DNA of 64,000 bases, taken from positions 2,790,001-2,854,000 of the forward strand of contig JAECYW010000009.1 of assembly GCA_023014335.1 (NCBI GenBank). The letters run 5' to 3'. The stretch's first letter is position 1. The number at the start of each line of letters is the position of its first letter. Source of the DNA: Galerina marginata. Lineage: Eukaryota > Basidiomycota > Agaricomycetes > Agaricales > Galerinaceae. The notes under the pieces were generated by a model. It was not told the DNA's origin. It worked only from the letters and a program-made list of their open reading frames with translations, and did no database searches. A program made the position numbers and the translations under genes. This document shows positions 36,101 through 47,518 of the stretch, piece by piece.

Positions 36101-36985
36101 ACGGTAAGGCGGTGATCAGGGTCGCATTTAAATAGTAAACAAACCATCCCCAGAACCTCCAAATAGAAAGGAGAGATTTCCCAGTTCCTTGTCGGTTAAA
36201 TCCCTCAGTTTAAGTATATGGGTGTTTTCTGGGAGACTGTCGTCGTAGACGCCGTCGAGAAGCGAGTGGACTTCGTCGTGGCCAACCTGGTGCAAGTTGT
36301 GAAGGCTGCCTACCATGGAGGGAAAAGATAATTACAATAAAGAACTCGTTGTCTGGGTCACTGAAGAGAGGGACTCGGTCAAGTTCTTACTCTCAGGAAT
36401 TGGCTGCTTACCAGGTTGATCTAAAGATTGGGAGAGCACGTAGTCTGCTGTCAGCCTCTGAGATGTTGGCCTTGCATTGCTCAGCACTATGGCCAAGATG
36501 CCCGTCACGCATAGTTTGCCACAGTTCCCAGGTCCTCAACAGATCGCTTGATTTAGGATCGGCTTTCTTTGCCATAACATACGTTTGAATGTCCGGTTCC
36601 AGGTCGAGCTCTCCTGTCTGCTTTTTCAAAGCACTGTGTTTGGCTGACGAGACGTGGAGCAATATTTTACCATTGATAGCGGCATTGATCTTCGCTTTAG
36701 CGAATCGAGTGGCAATCTTGAACGCAAGGACATCGTCGTTCAGTTGGGCTGGGTTCGCCTTGTGCTTGGCCTTCAATGCGACCCAGGACTTAAATACGGC
36801 TTTTATACATAGTTTGTACCTTCCCTGCTCATATAAAACAGCGCTGAGGTTCGACGCGTATTTTGGCTCCCTAGGTTCAAGAAGTGCTGCCTGCCAGTTC
36901 AAGAAGGATCGTCAAGTTAGGAAAGGATAAACGAGAACTGCAGGTTACTGTTTCATAACACTGTTGAGCTCTAAAATCGATCAGT
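33183..36985. repeat. segmental duplication, right copy (3.8 kb)
   Basis: Direct-orientation partner of 23789-25902, carrying the intact TPR/DUF4470 gene. Relative to the left copy it has about 170 bp of extra sequence at about 33488-33657 in the 3' flank of the gene, and it retains the gene segments missing on the left. The copies lie 7.3 kb apart (end to start). Confidence 0.8.
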
Positions 36986-37077
36986 GCTCTGCGAGATGAA
37001 AAGAACGATCGGACTCACTCGACAAGTTGACCTGCAGTATAATGAACGTTCCCCTTTTGGCATATGGACTCTGCCAT
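33773..37077 (-). CDS. TPR and DUF4470 domain protein
   Basis: Nine exons: 37077-37019, 36970-36949, 36890-36412, 36360-36336, 36286-36145, 36086-35837, 35780-35342, 35267-34939, 34889-33773. Total 2862 nt, 953 aa, all phases consistent, introns 48-74 nt. The N-terminus (MAESICQKGNVHYTAGQLVE, then PKYASNLSAVLYEQGRY) is a TPR-like module. After a 90-residue linker comes VGHDEVHSLLDG, and at about residues 240-320 a DUF4470 domain: FGGSGDARHVFGTL...KVHMLLVDVHPAALAR. DUF4470 also occurs at the N-terminus of the dynein assembly factor DNAAF3. Its basidiomycete role is unknown; these fungi lack motile cilia, so another role is likely. The C-terminal 600 residues are conserved-looking but unassigned. 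It is the parent or sister of the pseudogene at 24215-25902. Confidence 0.82.
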
Positions 37078-38122
37078 GGAATCACTCTTTCGAGATGTGG
37101 ACGAGTCGTTAAATTTCCGGAAGATACAAGCAAAGGTTCAAGGAGGAGCTATCGACGGTGAAACTTAAAGGTTGGACCACAGGTCGTCCTAATATAGCTT
37201 CTGGCGGCACGCGAGTAATTCCCGTCCAACACGTGCCTCCATGACCTTCGTGAATGAAATCTATTGTCTACCCAGGTTTAGACAGGTTCGAAAGACAGCA
37301 GGATGCGCTGGCAGGGAATGAGGAGATGAAGGAGGTGACTGAATGAACATTTTCAAGGAGAACCGAAAGGGACTCGGCGGGTGACGTAATCAGTCGGGTG
37401 ACCGGTGACTCTGCAGCAACTCTGCAGTGTATTCCGAATCCGATTCGTCTGCTCACGACTTGCTTATACTGGGCCCTGGCAGGGACGCGACGTAAACTCA
37501 GCAATACGACGGTAAACTTACAATTGGTATGTGGTTTTTTATTATCAGCATTACGGTCGACGCTTAGCCAGGTTTGGACAGGACATACCAGCTGATGTCA
37601 AACGGTCAGGCAAATTCGATACTCGCTTGGATTCCGATCAATGACCTGAAATTTGCAACAGGCCAGAAGTCGTTGGTCCCAACCTGACGATCCATGGAAT
37701 ATGTTTGTGAGATGAAGGCGATGTATGCCGCTTTTATGAAGGTGGTCTCAAAGGGAGCATGGTCGTGGTCCTGAGTACTGGTTCAACGTTTCCTCACTTT
37801 TTTTGAATGCGGATAGGAGATTGTCGTCCGGTTGCCTTTGCTACCTCGCCAACTTGTCGACCTTCTCTTCGCCCGAAATGCCAAGCAGGGCAGGTGAATA
37901 AACCCACTGGAACCAACTGACAATACATTTCAACCACACTGCAATTTCACTTCCATGGTTACATTTCAAAACATACAATTCCTAGTAAGCACTACCACAA
38001 AAAAGAAAGCGAGTTGGATGACGACAGCGAGTGTAGATTATCCAAAGATAGCACCGCGAAGAAAGCAACGGCAAAGCAGATGCGAAATTTGGGTAAAATA
38101 AATAGAAAAAGTCCAGTTTAGC
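37078..38122. other. spacer, nothing recognised
   Basis: This 1-kb spacer lies between the start of the DUF4470 gene and the stop of the two-TM protein gene. I see no repeat, RNA gene or credible coding frame; it holds the DUF4470 gene promoter by position. Confidence 0.45.
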
Positions 38123-41100
38123 TTACAACAACTTCTTCGTGTTGACCACAATCAAATAGGCCGATGCCGTGCATAGCCCAACGGCGAGCAGCAACAGCCC
38201 ATAACAGAGCGCGTACCGACACCGCTGAATCCACGGGTCGAACATCCGCCGACCGCTCTCTGGACGTCCTCGCACCTCCTTGAGCTTAACGCCATACATA
38301 AGATCTAGCACCCGATTCGGTTTCGCCAGTATTGCCACAACTCGACTCACGATTCGAGCGAAGGCAGATGACGAGGCGCCGTTGCTGGAGGGGTTCAAAG
38401 CTCCGGAAGAATCCTGGGAACCAGGGGGACGCGAGATGAACGGATAGCCAAAGGATATGCCGCGCAACGAACGCTTCGGGTCGTTCAACCTCATTCGTCC
38501 GTCATCCGTGCTTTGTCTCTCTGCCACCCAACGAGGAAGGGCAGGGTATACCTTCCCAATCCGCGCTTTCGACTGAGACACGCTTCGTCTCTTCCCTTTC
38601 CGCCGTTGGGCCTGGTCCAGTCCTGGCGTGCCGTCCTGAGTTCCCCGCACTGTCCCATCCTTCAGGGAGTCGGTTTGTGCAGATTTTCTGCGCAGGCAAC
38701 AACTCAACACCCTTTCCATCAGGGCCCTAAAACCTCCAACGCTCCACCGGGAGTTCCAGAAATACCATTCCCAAGGGGTAGATTTCGGCGGCAGCTCGCC
38801 AGCATTTGTGAAGTGCCATCCACCAACAAGCCAGAGTACGGGGAAGAGAAAGCCAATCCAGAATGCCCAGAATGCAGGAGTGAAGGTGGCCGAGGATGAC
38901 GGTGATGGTGTCGATGACGAAAAAAGACGGAAAGGCCATCGTGAATTTTGACCTTTCGCGCGGAAGGTGGTTGGAGAAGAAGATATGGCTCCGAAGCCAA
39001 GCGCTGCATCTCGCTCCCATCTTCTATGAATGAACGAGTCACCGGTCATAGAGCCAGGTGTTGTCGGGGGTCCTGTCACTCCTCGATCGAAGGTGATCGC
39101 CGGAAGGGATCTTGCTGATCCAGAACGAGAGGGCGACGCACTCGGAATGACCGAATGGATAGTGCTTGTCGAGGCGTTTGGTAAATCCGTGCGGCTATGT
39201 TTCCCCAGGCTTGCAAGCTCAAGGCCGTTCTCTGGATCTAGGTTGTGCTTGGCTTCCGCATCGTCATTCGTTCCGGCAGTGACGAAACTGTCGGCATGTA
39301 GGGATTCATGATCGTACTCTTCGTCTTCGTCCTCTTCTTCGTCCACATCACCCACATCGTCATCATCGTCGCCCTCATCGTCGTCTTCTTCCACTTCCTC
39401 TTCATAATAGCCCTCCACACTGCCATCGATGATTGGCATCCTATCCACCTTTCCAAGGCCTTTACCGTTCCAAGTTGGTTTGGTGGCGTTGTCCTTCTGA
39501 ACTTCTGTGTTGGTACGAAGGCCTGCTGGGTCATGGTACGAGAAACGGAGGTCCAGTGGAGCAATTATCGGTAATGACGGAATTTTGGGCAGCCCAGAGG
39601 AAACTCCTTGGTTGGGTAAAGAGCCAGCCAGTAGTGCTTGTGGAGGTGGCTGGATAACCGGAATCGGAACGACCGTGCCGGCTGTTGATGTGGGGGTTTG
39701 CGTGATGGGGGTCTGCGCAATCGGTGTCTGCAATGTCGATGTTGGGGTAAACATCGTCCCAGTTGGCGTTGTGGCCGTGCCTGCAGAGATCGGGGTCCGA
39801 ACTACCGAACCAGAGGGTAATTGGGTGGTCGGCGTTTGGACCTGACCCTGCGATTGCGAATCTGACTTGGAAGATGTCTGCGAAACTGTGCGGTTCAGAC
39901 GACGCGAAACAAAAGGCGCAGCATGTATCGATGGACCTGTGATATGAACGGAGGGTACATGAGTAAGATGTAAACTTCAAGACCAAGGGCAACTCACGTG
40001 TAATTTCAGAGCCTGTGCTCAGGTCCTGCGATCCCCCAGTTTGCGCCGGTGCACCCACTGACATCGACATGGACCCCGTCCTGCTCAAACTGTGTCCATT
40101 TCCGTTGACAGTAGCGACCGAACCAACCGAACCTGTCCTTACCGAGGCTGGACGGGTCTTCAACGACTCTCTATCAGCGACATCAGCCCCGTTTTCCAGC
40201 CCCTTCCTGCCGACTCCCGCTGCTCCAAGCACCGATCCAACCAAACTATCTCCACCCGGACTCGGCTTGCCATCGCCAAACCGCAGCGACAATGAGCGAG
40301 ACTCAGCTGCGGGTGAAGAGTAGTCTTGCTCCTGTATCGGAGAAAGTTGCTTGACTAACGGGTAGTTGTATGCATTATTGTACACGTCCGTGTCGACGCT
40401 GACAGATGGCGGATGCTGCCCACTTTCAACGAGGTGTCCAGAACTGCCTTGGGAAGCCGGTGGGTGAGGGTAAGCTTGCCTTGGATATTGTTCGTCGCGT
40501 ATATGTATAGGATTGGCTCGCGAGGGCCCGGCACCGGAAGGAAGATGAGATGTGTTCGGTGGTCCAGTATGGGGGTGCATTTTCAGTTTGAGGTTCCAGC
40601 GTGATTTGGTCATAGGTGCATTTCCACTCTTTGACGTTGATGATGAAGACGATGTCGTAGATCGTGGTGCAGCTGGGACGACCTCCAATGGATCATCGAA
40701 AGGCGAGCTATAGAGTTCGGCTTCATTCCCATTGTCGTATTCAGTAACATCTACCCTGCTGGAAGAAAAGTGTTGGGGCGTTGGATGAACATCGGGGATC
40801 TGTGTTTCTGGGTATGGGTAGGGCAGCGCATAGGAAGAGGCGCTTGGATGGGAGGTATACTCGTATGGATACCTCGGCGGAGAAGAAGACTAGTATTCAA
40901 GTAAGAAATAGCTATTAGTTATTTTCCCATTTCAAGGACGACGACACCTACAGGAGCACCTTCATCCTCATTCTCTTCATCGCTTCCATCGTCACCAACA
41001 AGTGCCCCACTATCAAGGCGGACGACTTGGGGAGGCGCATAAGGCACCAGAGACTGCGATGGTGCCGGTTGTGCTCGTGGATACAAGCTTCGCGGTTTCT

Positions 41101-41497
41101 CGTGCTCATACCATAGCCCAGGAGCCGCAGCCGCCGGCTGAGCCAATCCAGCACGAGTCGATCGTCCCTGGCCAAAATGCCCCATGACAGCATCTGCATA
41201 GGGCGGCCCAGATGGAGGCATCGGGAAGTCGTCGATCCCGGTCAGCGAGTTCGGCGCCGTTCGGGGGATGGGGTAGCTAATGCTAATTCCGCTCCCGCTC
41301 CCTTGAGAAGGGGGACCGGTTGTCCAATCTCGTCTGGCGGGAGTGGTCGTGGTCGTAGTGGCTGGTCTCCGAGTTGAGGATTCGGTAACAGGCCATGGGA
41401 GGTTGAGGCTCCTCCCAAGAGACGAGGTGTCGTCACCGTCGTCTTGAGGCTGCGGTCCGGACGACGGCAGGCGTAGTCGCGAGAAGAATGCGAACAT
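38123..41497 (-). CDS. large low-complexity protein with two C-terminal TM segments
   Basis: Three exons, 41497-40952, 40889-39998, 39936-38123 (introns of 62 and 61 nt); 3252 nt, 1083 aa. The N-terminal 650 residues are Ser/Pro/Thr-rich and probably disordered. Thr-Pro repeats (LQTPIAQTPITQTPTST) precede an acidic tract at about 657-688 (EEEVEEDDDEGDDDDD). A hydrophobic segment FWAFWIGFLFPVLWLVGGW lies at about 834-855, and a second (YGLLLLAVGLCTASAYLIVV) sits at the extreme C-terminus. The layout suggests a tail-proximal membrane protein with a long cytosolic disordered region. I recognise no domain. The long open exons and phase agreement make the gene itself secure; function is unknown. 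Confidence 0.78.
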
Positions 41498-42490
41498 GGT
41501 TTTCGGTTTATCTGCCTACTTGGCGAGATTGTCCGATATTGAGATAGTGGAGTGGCGAGACTCAGAAAGGGGAGAGGAACAATTCGGTTCCGTCCTGCGG
41601 AGGGGTTGAATGTCGAAGAAAAGAGGAGAGAGGAGTTGGACAGATGGTAAGAGAGTGGGGAGGATAACTACGCTCGCTCGACCCTATCTCTACCTTGCGG
41701 ACGGATGACCTGCCTGCCTGCTCGCGGACTTGCTCGGTCGCTTGTCGTCCGGCACTCAACACACGCACACTTTTGCTACGCAACTCCAGATAGGCCTCCG
41801 AGTAAGGCGATGGCAGCTTTGGCAGCGAGGAAAGACTTGAACCGCGGGCATGCGTTCGAGCGTTATATAGGTGTCTCCTTCATTCTTGATTGCTGTTTCG
41901 ACTCTCCTAGCTGCAGGCTATCGATGTGCAGGTGTTCCGAAACTTGTAATGCTATCACATCACATCATGTATCACAAACGAGCCACCTCGAGGCAGCGGC
42001 GCAACGGCAGGTTCTGTCAACTTTCGCGATCAAGTAGGATAACGTGAAGCGGAAAATAGAAGGTGTGCCAGTATATCCCGGTGTGGGGTTAGTCGTGGCC
42101 GATCCAATGAGATCGCAACTGCTAAAAAGGCGGAATGGGGGCGAAAATCCGGAAAGAAGCCAAAACAGCCTGGACCTGTGAATATTAGTAGATAAGTGCA
42201 TGAAGTAAATGAGATAATGCGAGTATCATACCTTTCATGATCAGCGATATGGTATGGGACTGTTCATGTTGAAAGGACAATGAGTGCGAAGGAACGAGGG
42301 TCTGGTATCGTTCGAGGATAGCACGCATCGATATCAGGCACGGAGTCTGACGAAACGGTAGGCATGCCGTTATGACCATTGGTGTGTTAAACACGTTTTG
42401 TCCGTTCCCTCGATTCGCTCCGGAAGCTCTAGTGGATCATAAAATTAGAAGTATCTTATAAATTGGAGGAGTGGGGATTGAAAATGCAAA
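41498..42490. other. upstream region of the low-complexity protein gene
   Basis: By position the first 300 bp contain the promoter and 5' UTR of the minus-strand gene ending at ATG 41497. The remainder shows only short shadow frames. No repeat or RNA gene was seen. Confidence 0.4.
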
Positions 42491-43316
42491 ATGTCCTCCT
42501 CTGACTCCACACACCGACCCGCGGCTCCACAGAAAGTCCTTTGGAATCTTGTACGCCGAGCCATGGGCTTAGCGGAGAGCAAGAGAGCGAACATCTTTGG
42601 CTTCGTAAGTCCTCGAGTTTTACGGACGTCATTTAATATAGACCACGTTCCAGCAGAGACATTGACATTCTATCGATCAACACACTGCCTCAGCACCGTT
42701 GTAAATCTATGTTATATGCAAGAACATAAACAATGAGACAACGGCTATGAGTTAACTGCGCAGAAGTTGTCAGCGTTTACCAGTATAATGGACGATAAGA
42801 AACATGAACTGCTCACATCGACGTTGCTTTTCATCTAAGTGTGCAGGACGAACTGAATAGACACGCTCGTGATACCCCCACAAACACAGCAATTATACTT
42901 GAGATGGAAGTTCTGAGCAGCTAAATTGGCCCGCGTTGGATGGCATTGATAAACGCAATCGAGAGACCATCCATTCTTCGTTTGGGAAGCGGAAATCTAT
43001 CCTTAGTCCAACGCTTTCACAGGTTACAAAGGAAAACTGCCACAGCAAGAGCATTCGTCCTGACAAGGTCAGGTGATGGATTGACGATGACTGATGACAT
43101 TGCCTGTCGAAAGCTCGAGAGACGAGCGACTCGTGTGAAGTTTAAACAAAGTTGTGGTGCTGGCGCAAATTTGCAGCCTGCGTCGAGTACCTGCAGAAAG
43201 CAATCGCCGAAAGATCGGAATGGTACGCAGAGCTGGACTGGATGTCAGTCAAAGTTTGGATACCCTCTGAAGACATGAGCTTACCTGGCAGTAATTCTTT
43301 CGACCAGGATAGCTAA
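42491..43316 (+). CDS. tentative small protein, five exons
   Basis: Possible exons are 42491-42604, 42847-42909, 42966-43067, 43114-43132 and 43177-43316; 438 nt, 145 aa. Support is indirect: an ATG with an open exon encoding PQKVLWNLVRRAMGLAESK before a clean GTAAGT, then phase-consistent GT/AG joins to a protein-like last exon (YLQKAIAERSEWYAELDWMS) ending in TAA. Weak points are a 242-nt first intron, two weak donors (GTTCTG, GTCAGG) and no recognised family. It may be partly wrong or not a gene. Confidence 0.3.
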
Positions 43317-43697
43317 AATTGCGCAACCCACCAATCGATCGAGGAGCCGCGAAAATTCGGACTAATAGAAAAGGGTCAAACAAGAAGGCAAGTCAAGCTT
43401 CAAGGAGAGGAAAGAGAAGGATTCAGGTCTAGAACAAGCAAGATATATAAGCGTATAAAAAGAGAGGACTGGATTGGGAGTGTAAGGGTGATACAGTAAG
43501 TAGATAACACAGACAAGATGAAAGTCGTAATAGATCTTCCAATGAGTGCAAGAGGCAATGAGTGTATAGCAGTGTAGGATCGCGGTGGGTATGACGATAG
43601 GCTGTGAGTCAAGAAAGAGGGAGAAATAAAGCATTAAATCAAAGAAAAATACAAAAACGATAACAAGTCACGATTGAGCCTTGAAACGTGGCGCCTT
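43317..43697. other. spacer, nothing recognised
   Basis: This 381-bp AT-rich spacer lies between the tentative small gene and the stop of the acidic-protein gene; it is the 3' region of both. I saw nothing more. Confidence 0.4.
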
Positions 43698-44453
43698 CTA
43701 GTCCTCGGTCGTGCCAGCTGGCAACTGTTCCTCTACCGGAACAGCATTAGTTTTGCCAATTTCTTCGGTAGCGACCTTGCCTTTGTCGGATGATGTAGCT
43801 TCAATTGCGGAAGGCGAAGCCTCATCACCAGATGTTGAAGTCGGCAAGATTCCCTCTTCCTCCCCCCCTGTGGTCTCTTCAGGAGCTCCTGTGGGTGACG
43901 GCGGGCTATAAGCAGGAGGAGGGGTACTAGCATTAGACGATGCTTCATCAAGCTCTCCGGACTTCTCTTCAGGCAGAGGAATGGCCTCAGGTGCCGTTTC
44001 CTCCGTAGGCGATGATTCGCCATCTTTGCCATCGAGATCGACTTCCTCGACCCCCTGGGTGACCTCCTTCACTTCTTGGGTATCCGCTTGCGGCGGTGCA
44101 GGTGTCAGGAAGGTGCCCTCCGCGTCTGCCACTGAAGGCGTCGCGCTGTCTCCACGTGCTTTCTTCTTGTTCGCCTGGTCCTCGTCGAGGTCGACATCTC
44201 GCTCTGTCGAGCTCAGACGGCGCTTTCTTCTCGTATGGGGGGCATTAGATGTCGCTAGAAGTGAAAAAGGTCAGATTAAGCCACAAAACACGAAAAGGAG
44301 GCTAAAAACTGTCAAACACGCGTCTAGACGCTGAGAACGACGGAGAAAGGGTAAAAAGCAGAGACGAATTGTGAGCTACTCACGATCATCCTCCCAAGGC
44401 CTGTCTGGACGGGGGATAACACCGTACGAGATCCGTCTGATAAGGCTGAACAT
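43698..44453 (-). CDS. small acidic, disordered protein
   Basis: Two exons, 44453-44384 and 44254-43698, with a 129-nt intron (GTGAGT...TTCTAG); 627 nt, 208 aa. The first exon gives MFSLIRRISYGVIPRPDRPW. The second begins with a basic cluster (HTRRKRRLSS, then QANKKKARG) that could act as a bipartite nuclear localisation signal. The rest is Glu/Pro/Ser/Thr-rich and probably disordered (GVEEVDLDGKDGE, STPPPAYSPPSP). I recognise no domain. The gene is divergent with the NACHT gene across 419 bp. Confidence 0.6.
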
Positions 44454-44872
44454 TGTGCAAGATGTTGTGTAGATTGCAAAGATAGAGATTGTGGGGCAAT
44501 TGGCAAAAGACAATTCAACGACAACGACGCGACCGTGATCCGACCCTTGCTGGACGATTTGTCCATATTTGTTCATTTCCCTTTCTGGTTCTCGGTCCGC
44601 TGTGTCTGTCACGTGGTCTTCGGACCTGAGCTTTTGGCGTCGTTCTGAATCTCAAGTACCACCTTTGAACACGTTTGAGAGTGAGAAATATGAGAAACAC
44701 TGGCAGACTACGAGTACTGCATTGTCGAAACAGGATAAAGTAAGGCCAAGTGAGAAACAGATATTTCGTGCAGCCTTTTAATTATAGACAGGGGTGATTA
44801 CCTAACTACGACACCGCCTTGAAACCTTTTCAATCACTCCTTCTGCCTTCTAATCTAGCTTCCAACTCGCTC
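44454..44872. other. divergent spacer before the NACHT gene
   Basis: This 419-bp spacer sits between two head-to-head genes and must hold both promoters. No TATA box or repeat stands out. Confidence 0.4.
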
Positions 44873-47331
44873 ATGTCTAGCCTGATATCTGGGTCAAATA
44901 TCTTGATCACAGGAGGAGCCTTTTATCAGAGCAGTAAGATATACAAAGGTACAAAAAGACGGCAAATATCAGGACGGTCCGTAAATAAACACACGATTTA
45001 CAGATCCGTTCGAGCGTCTACTCGAGGCCGCTTCTCCCTCAGCATTCCATGATTCGAACGACCTTTACGATCCTCCCAAATGTCACCCAAATACCCGAGT
45101 CGCAGTGCTCAACAAAATCATGGATTGGATTCATGGCGCCGACCACGAGACACGAAATGCGTTGATTGCGTGGATTTATGGACCAGCGGGATCAGGAAAG
45201 TCAGCCATCGCTCGAACCATTGCTGAGATCTGTGCGAAGGAAGGTATCCTCGTCGCGAGCTATTTCTTTTCCAGGTTTGATTCTACCCGAAATCACGGCC
45301 GTTCCTTCATTGCGACAATCGCTTACCAAGTGTCATTGGCCTTTCCGGACATCAGAGATCACATTATTAGTGTTGTAGATCGCGACCCATTTATCTTTTC
45401 TCGCTCCCTCGATTCGCAAATGCTCTCCCTCATTACCGAGCCCCTGCAAGTACGCTCCGGTGCTGGGGATTTTGACACTGCAACTGCCCCACGTGTTATT
45501 ATCGTAGACGGTCTTGACGAATGTGAAGACAGGGATGGTCAGGCCAAAATTCTAGATGTTATTTCAAAAGCACTCCAACACCACCGTCTGCCCTTCTTGT
45601 TCCTCATCTCAAGCCGCCCTGAGCCTGATATTAGAACCGCCTTCGGCTTTGGGTACCTCAATGACGTCTCAACTCGAAACCCCCTCGATGACGACTACCT
45701 CGCATCCGAAGACATTCGCCTCTTCCTCCATGACAAGTTCACTGAACTCAAGAATTCCCATCCATTTCGTGCCCAGATTCCTCCTAACTGGCCATCAGAT
45801 GAAACCATGCAGGCGCTAGTTAGAAAATCTTCAGGCCAGTTTATCTATGCTTCAACTGTAGTTAAATTCGTCAAGTCAAGCCGCCATCGCCCGCCACAAC
45901 GCTTGGAGATTATACTCGGAATCCGACCTGCCCAGCGAGAGATGCCCTTCGCGGAGCTTGACGCTTTATACATGCATATTTTCGCATCTGTGGTAGATCC
46001 GGAGCCAGTCATGCTGATTTTAGCCCACCGGCTGCTCTCTCGGTATTCCTTGACAGTGAGGACAATGGAAAGGATGCTGTCGCTCGATCCGGGCGATATT
46101 GCCGTGCTGTTATGTGATCTGACATCGCTCATTTATGTCGAAGAGCTTCCGGGCTTGGGTCGAAATAAAGAAAGCTTCCTGCGTATTTCTCATGCATCTC
46201 TTGATGACTTTCTCTTTGATCAATCCAGATCAAAACAATTCTGGATTAATGCTCCATTGCGATGTGCCGAATTTGCTGTACTTTACCTGAAAGGTCAGTT
46301 TTGTCACAGCGGGCATGAATTCTATCTCAAACTTTCACGAAGATTTACCAAAAAATCTCATACCCAAAGAAGCTGGAAATCTTGTTGGCTTCATTGGGAA
46401 TGCTGCACCAACGCCGGAACTTCGGGAAAGCATAGAAAAGACCTCATTAGCTTCCTATCTGGCTGAACAGCCAAGTTGCCATCATATTCCCCACTTTTTC
46501 ACAGCTATAAGTCATTGGGTATGTGCTTTTTTCTTCCTTCCCTCTTGCTGATGAGGACAACCAACCGTGGTGTAGGATGTTGATGGTGCAAGTTTTCACA
46601 ATGAGCAGCTTCAGCGTTTCGATCACTTTGCGAAGGGCATACTGGGAAATATGTACGCCGATTCGGGTCTGACTGCATTGGTCGCTATTATTAAGTTGCA
46701 CATTCACATGCATCGCTACTCCGATGCTTTCAATGAATTGTTCTCACTTGGGAAAAGTCTGAAGGGCCTGGACAAGCTCTCGTTCTCCTGGGCCGCCCAT
46801 TATCCGACATCGGAATACCGACCCTTTATTTTGAAATTCCTGGGTGACCCTAATCGAGTCGGGGCATACGCGTTGACTGGGGACAGATATGCCACTGCGG
46901 CGGCGTACTTTCTGAAGTACATAAACGATCACCCAGAACAAATAGTCCCATCATTCTCCACGCTCCAGCGAAAATTTAAAAAGCAAATGAACACTCCTTG
47001 GCATTGGCGCAATACTGTCAAAAAAGCAAAGTCATCCGAAGCCGCACAGAGCGTTCGATGGCAGAGGCTTACGAGGCAGAGGCCCATGACTTCGCAGTGG
47101 AAGATGTTCATGTCGGGACCTGCTTTTCGCCTGGCGTTGAAAGGTCTCGCGTATGTTCTACCACGGTCTCATAGCTCGGAGGAGCTAACTATTCTGGCGC
47201 GTCGACACACATTTGGGCCACTAGTGCGGAATCATCGTCATAGTAAAAAGGCTGTAAAGCGAGAAATTGCTCGATACCTTGCGAGGGTAGAACAAGAGGG
47301 AGCAATACGACATCCATCGATCACAACTTGA
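44873..47331 (+). CDS. NACHT-domain NTPase (fungal STAND/NLR-like)
   Basis: Four exons, 44873-44948, 45004-46293, 46343-46518, 46576-47331; 2298 nt, 765 aa. Introns are 55, 49 and 57 nt. The short N-terminus (MSSLISGSNILITGGAFYQS) and the linker NDLYDPPKCHPNTRVAVLNK are typical of Agaricomycete NACHT proteins. Walker A GPAGSGKS is at residues 85-92, Walker B RVIIVDGLDE at about 189-198, SSRPEPDIR follows as sensor, then the winged-helix-like region ending LRISHASLDDFLFD. The C-terminus has no recognisable WD40, ankyrin or TPR repeats and ends with a basic tail. STAND proteins are nucleotide-switch oligomerising receptors in fungal cell death and allorecognition. The frame change after LYLKG is explained by the 49-nt intron. 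The first exon carries no classical effector domain. Confidence 0.82.
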
Positions 47332-47518
47332 ACCAGGCAAGCTTTTCGTCAAAATGACTGGCGTCTGAGTCGGGATGGGCACAAAATTAGGAATTTGTCA
47401 CAGATTTAAGTAGTCGGAATCTCTGGGAGTCATAGGTTGACCCGAATTTCCCTCAGTCTGATTTGAATTTCAACATTATTAGAATTTAAATATACTCAAA
47501 AAAATAAGGATAGGGCTT

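Noticed and set aside
39308..39574. Plus-strand frame rich in Val/Ile/Phe, looking like a membrane protein
   Set aside because: It is the antisense of the acidic tract (Asp/Glu codons read backwards) of the minus-strand 1083-aa gene.
46290..46345. Apparent frameshift in the NACHT gene after LYLKG
   Set aside because: A 49-nt GT-AG intron (46294-46342) explains the frame change; a 16-nt alternative between nearer GT and AG sites is too short.
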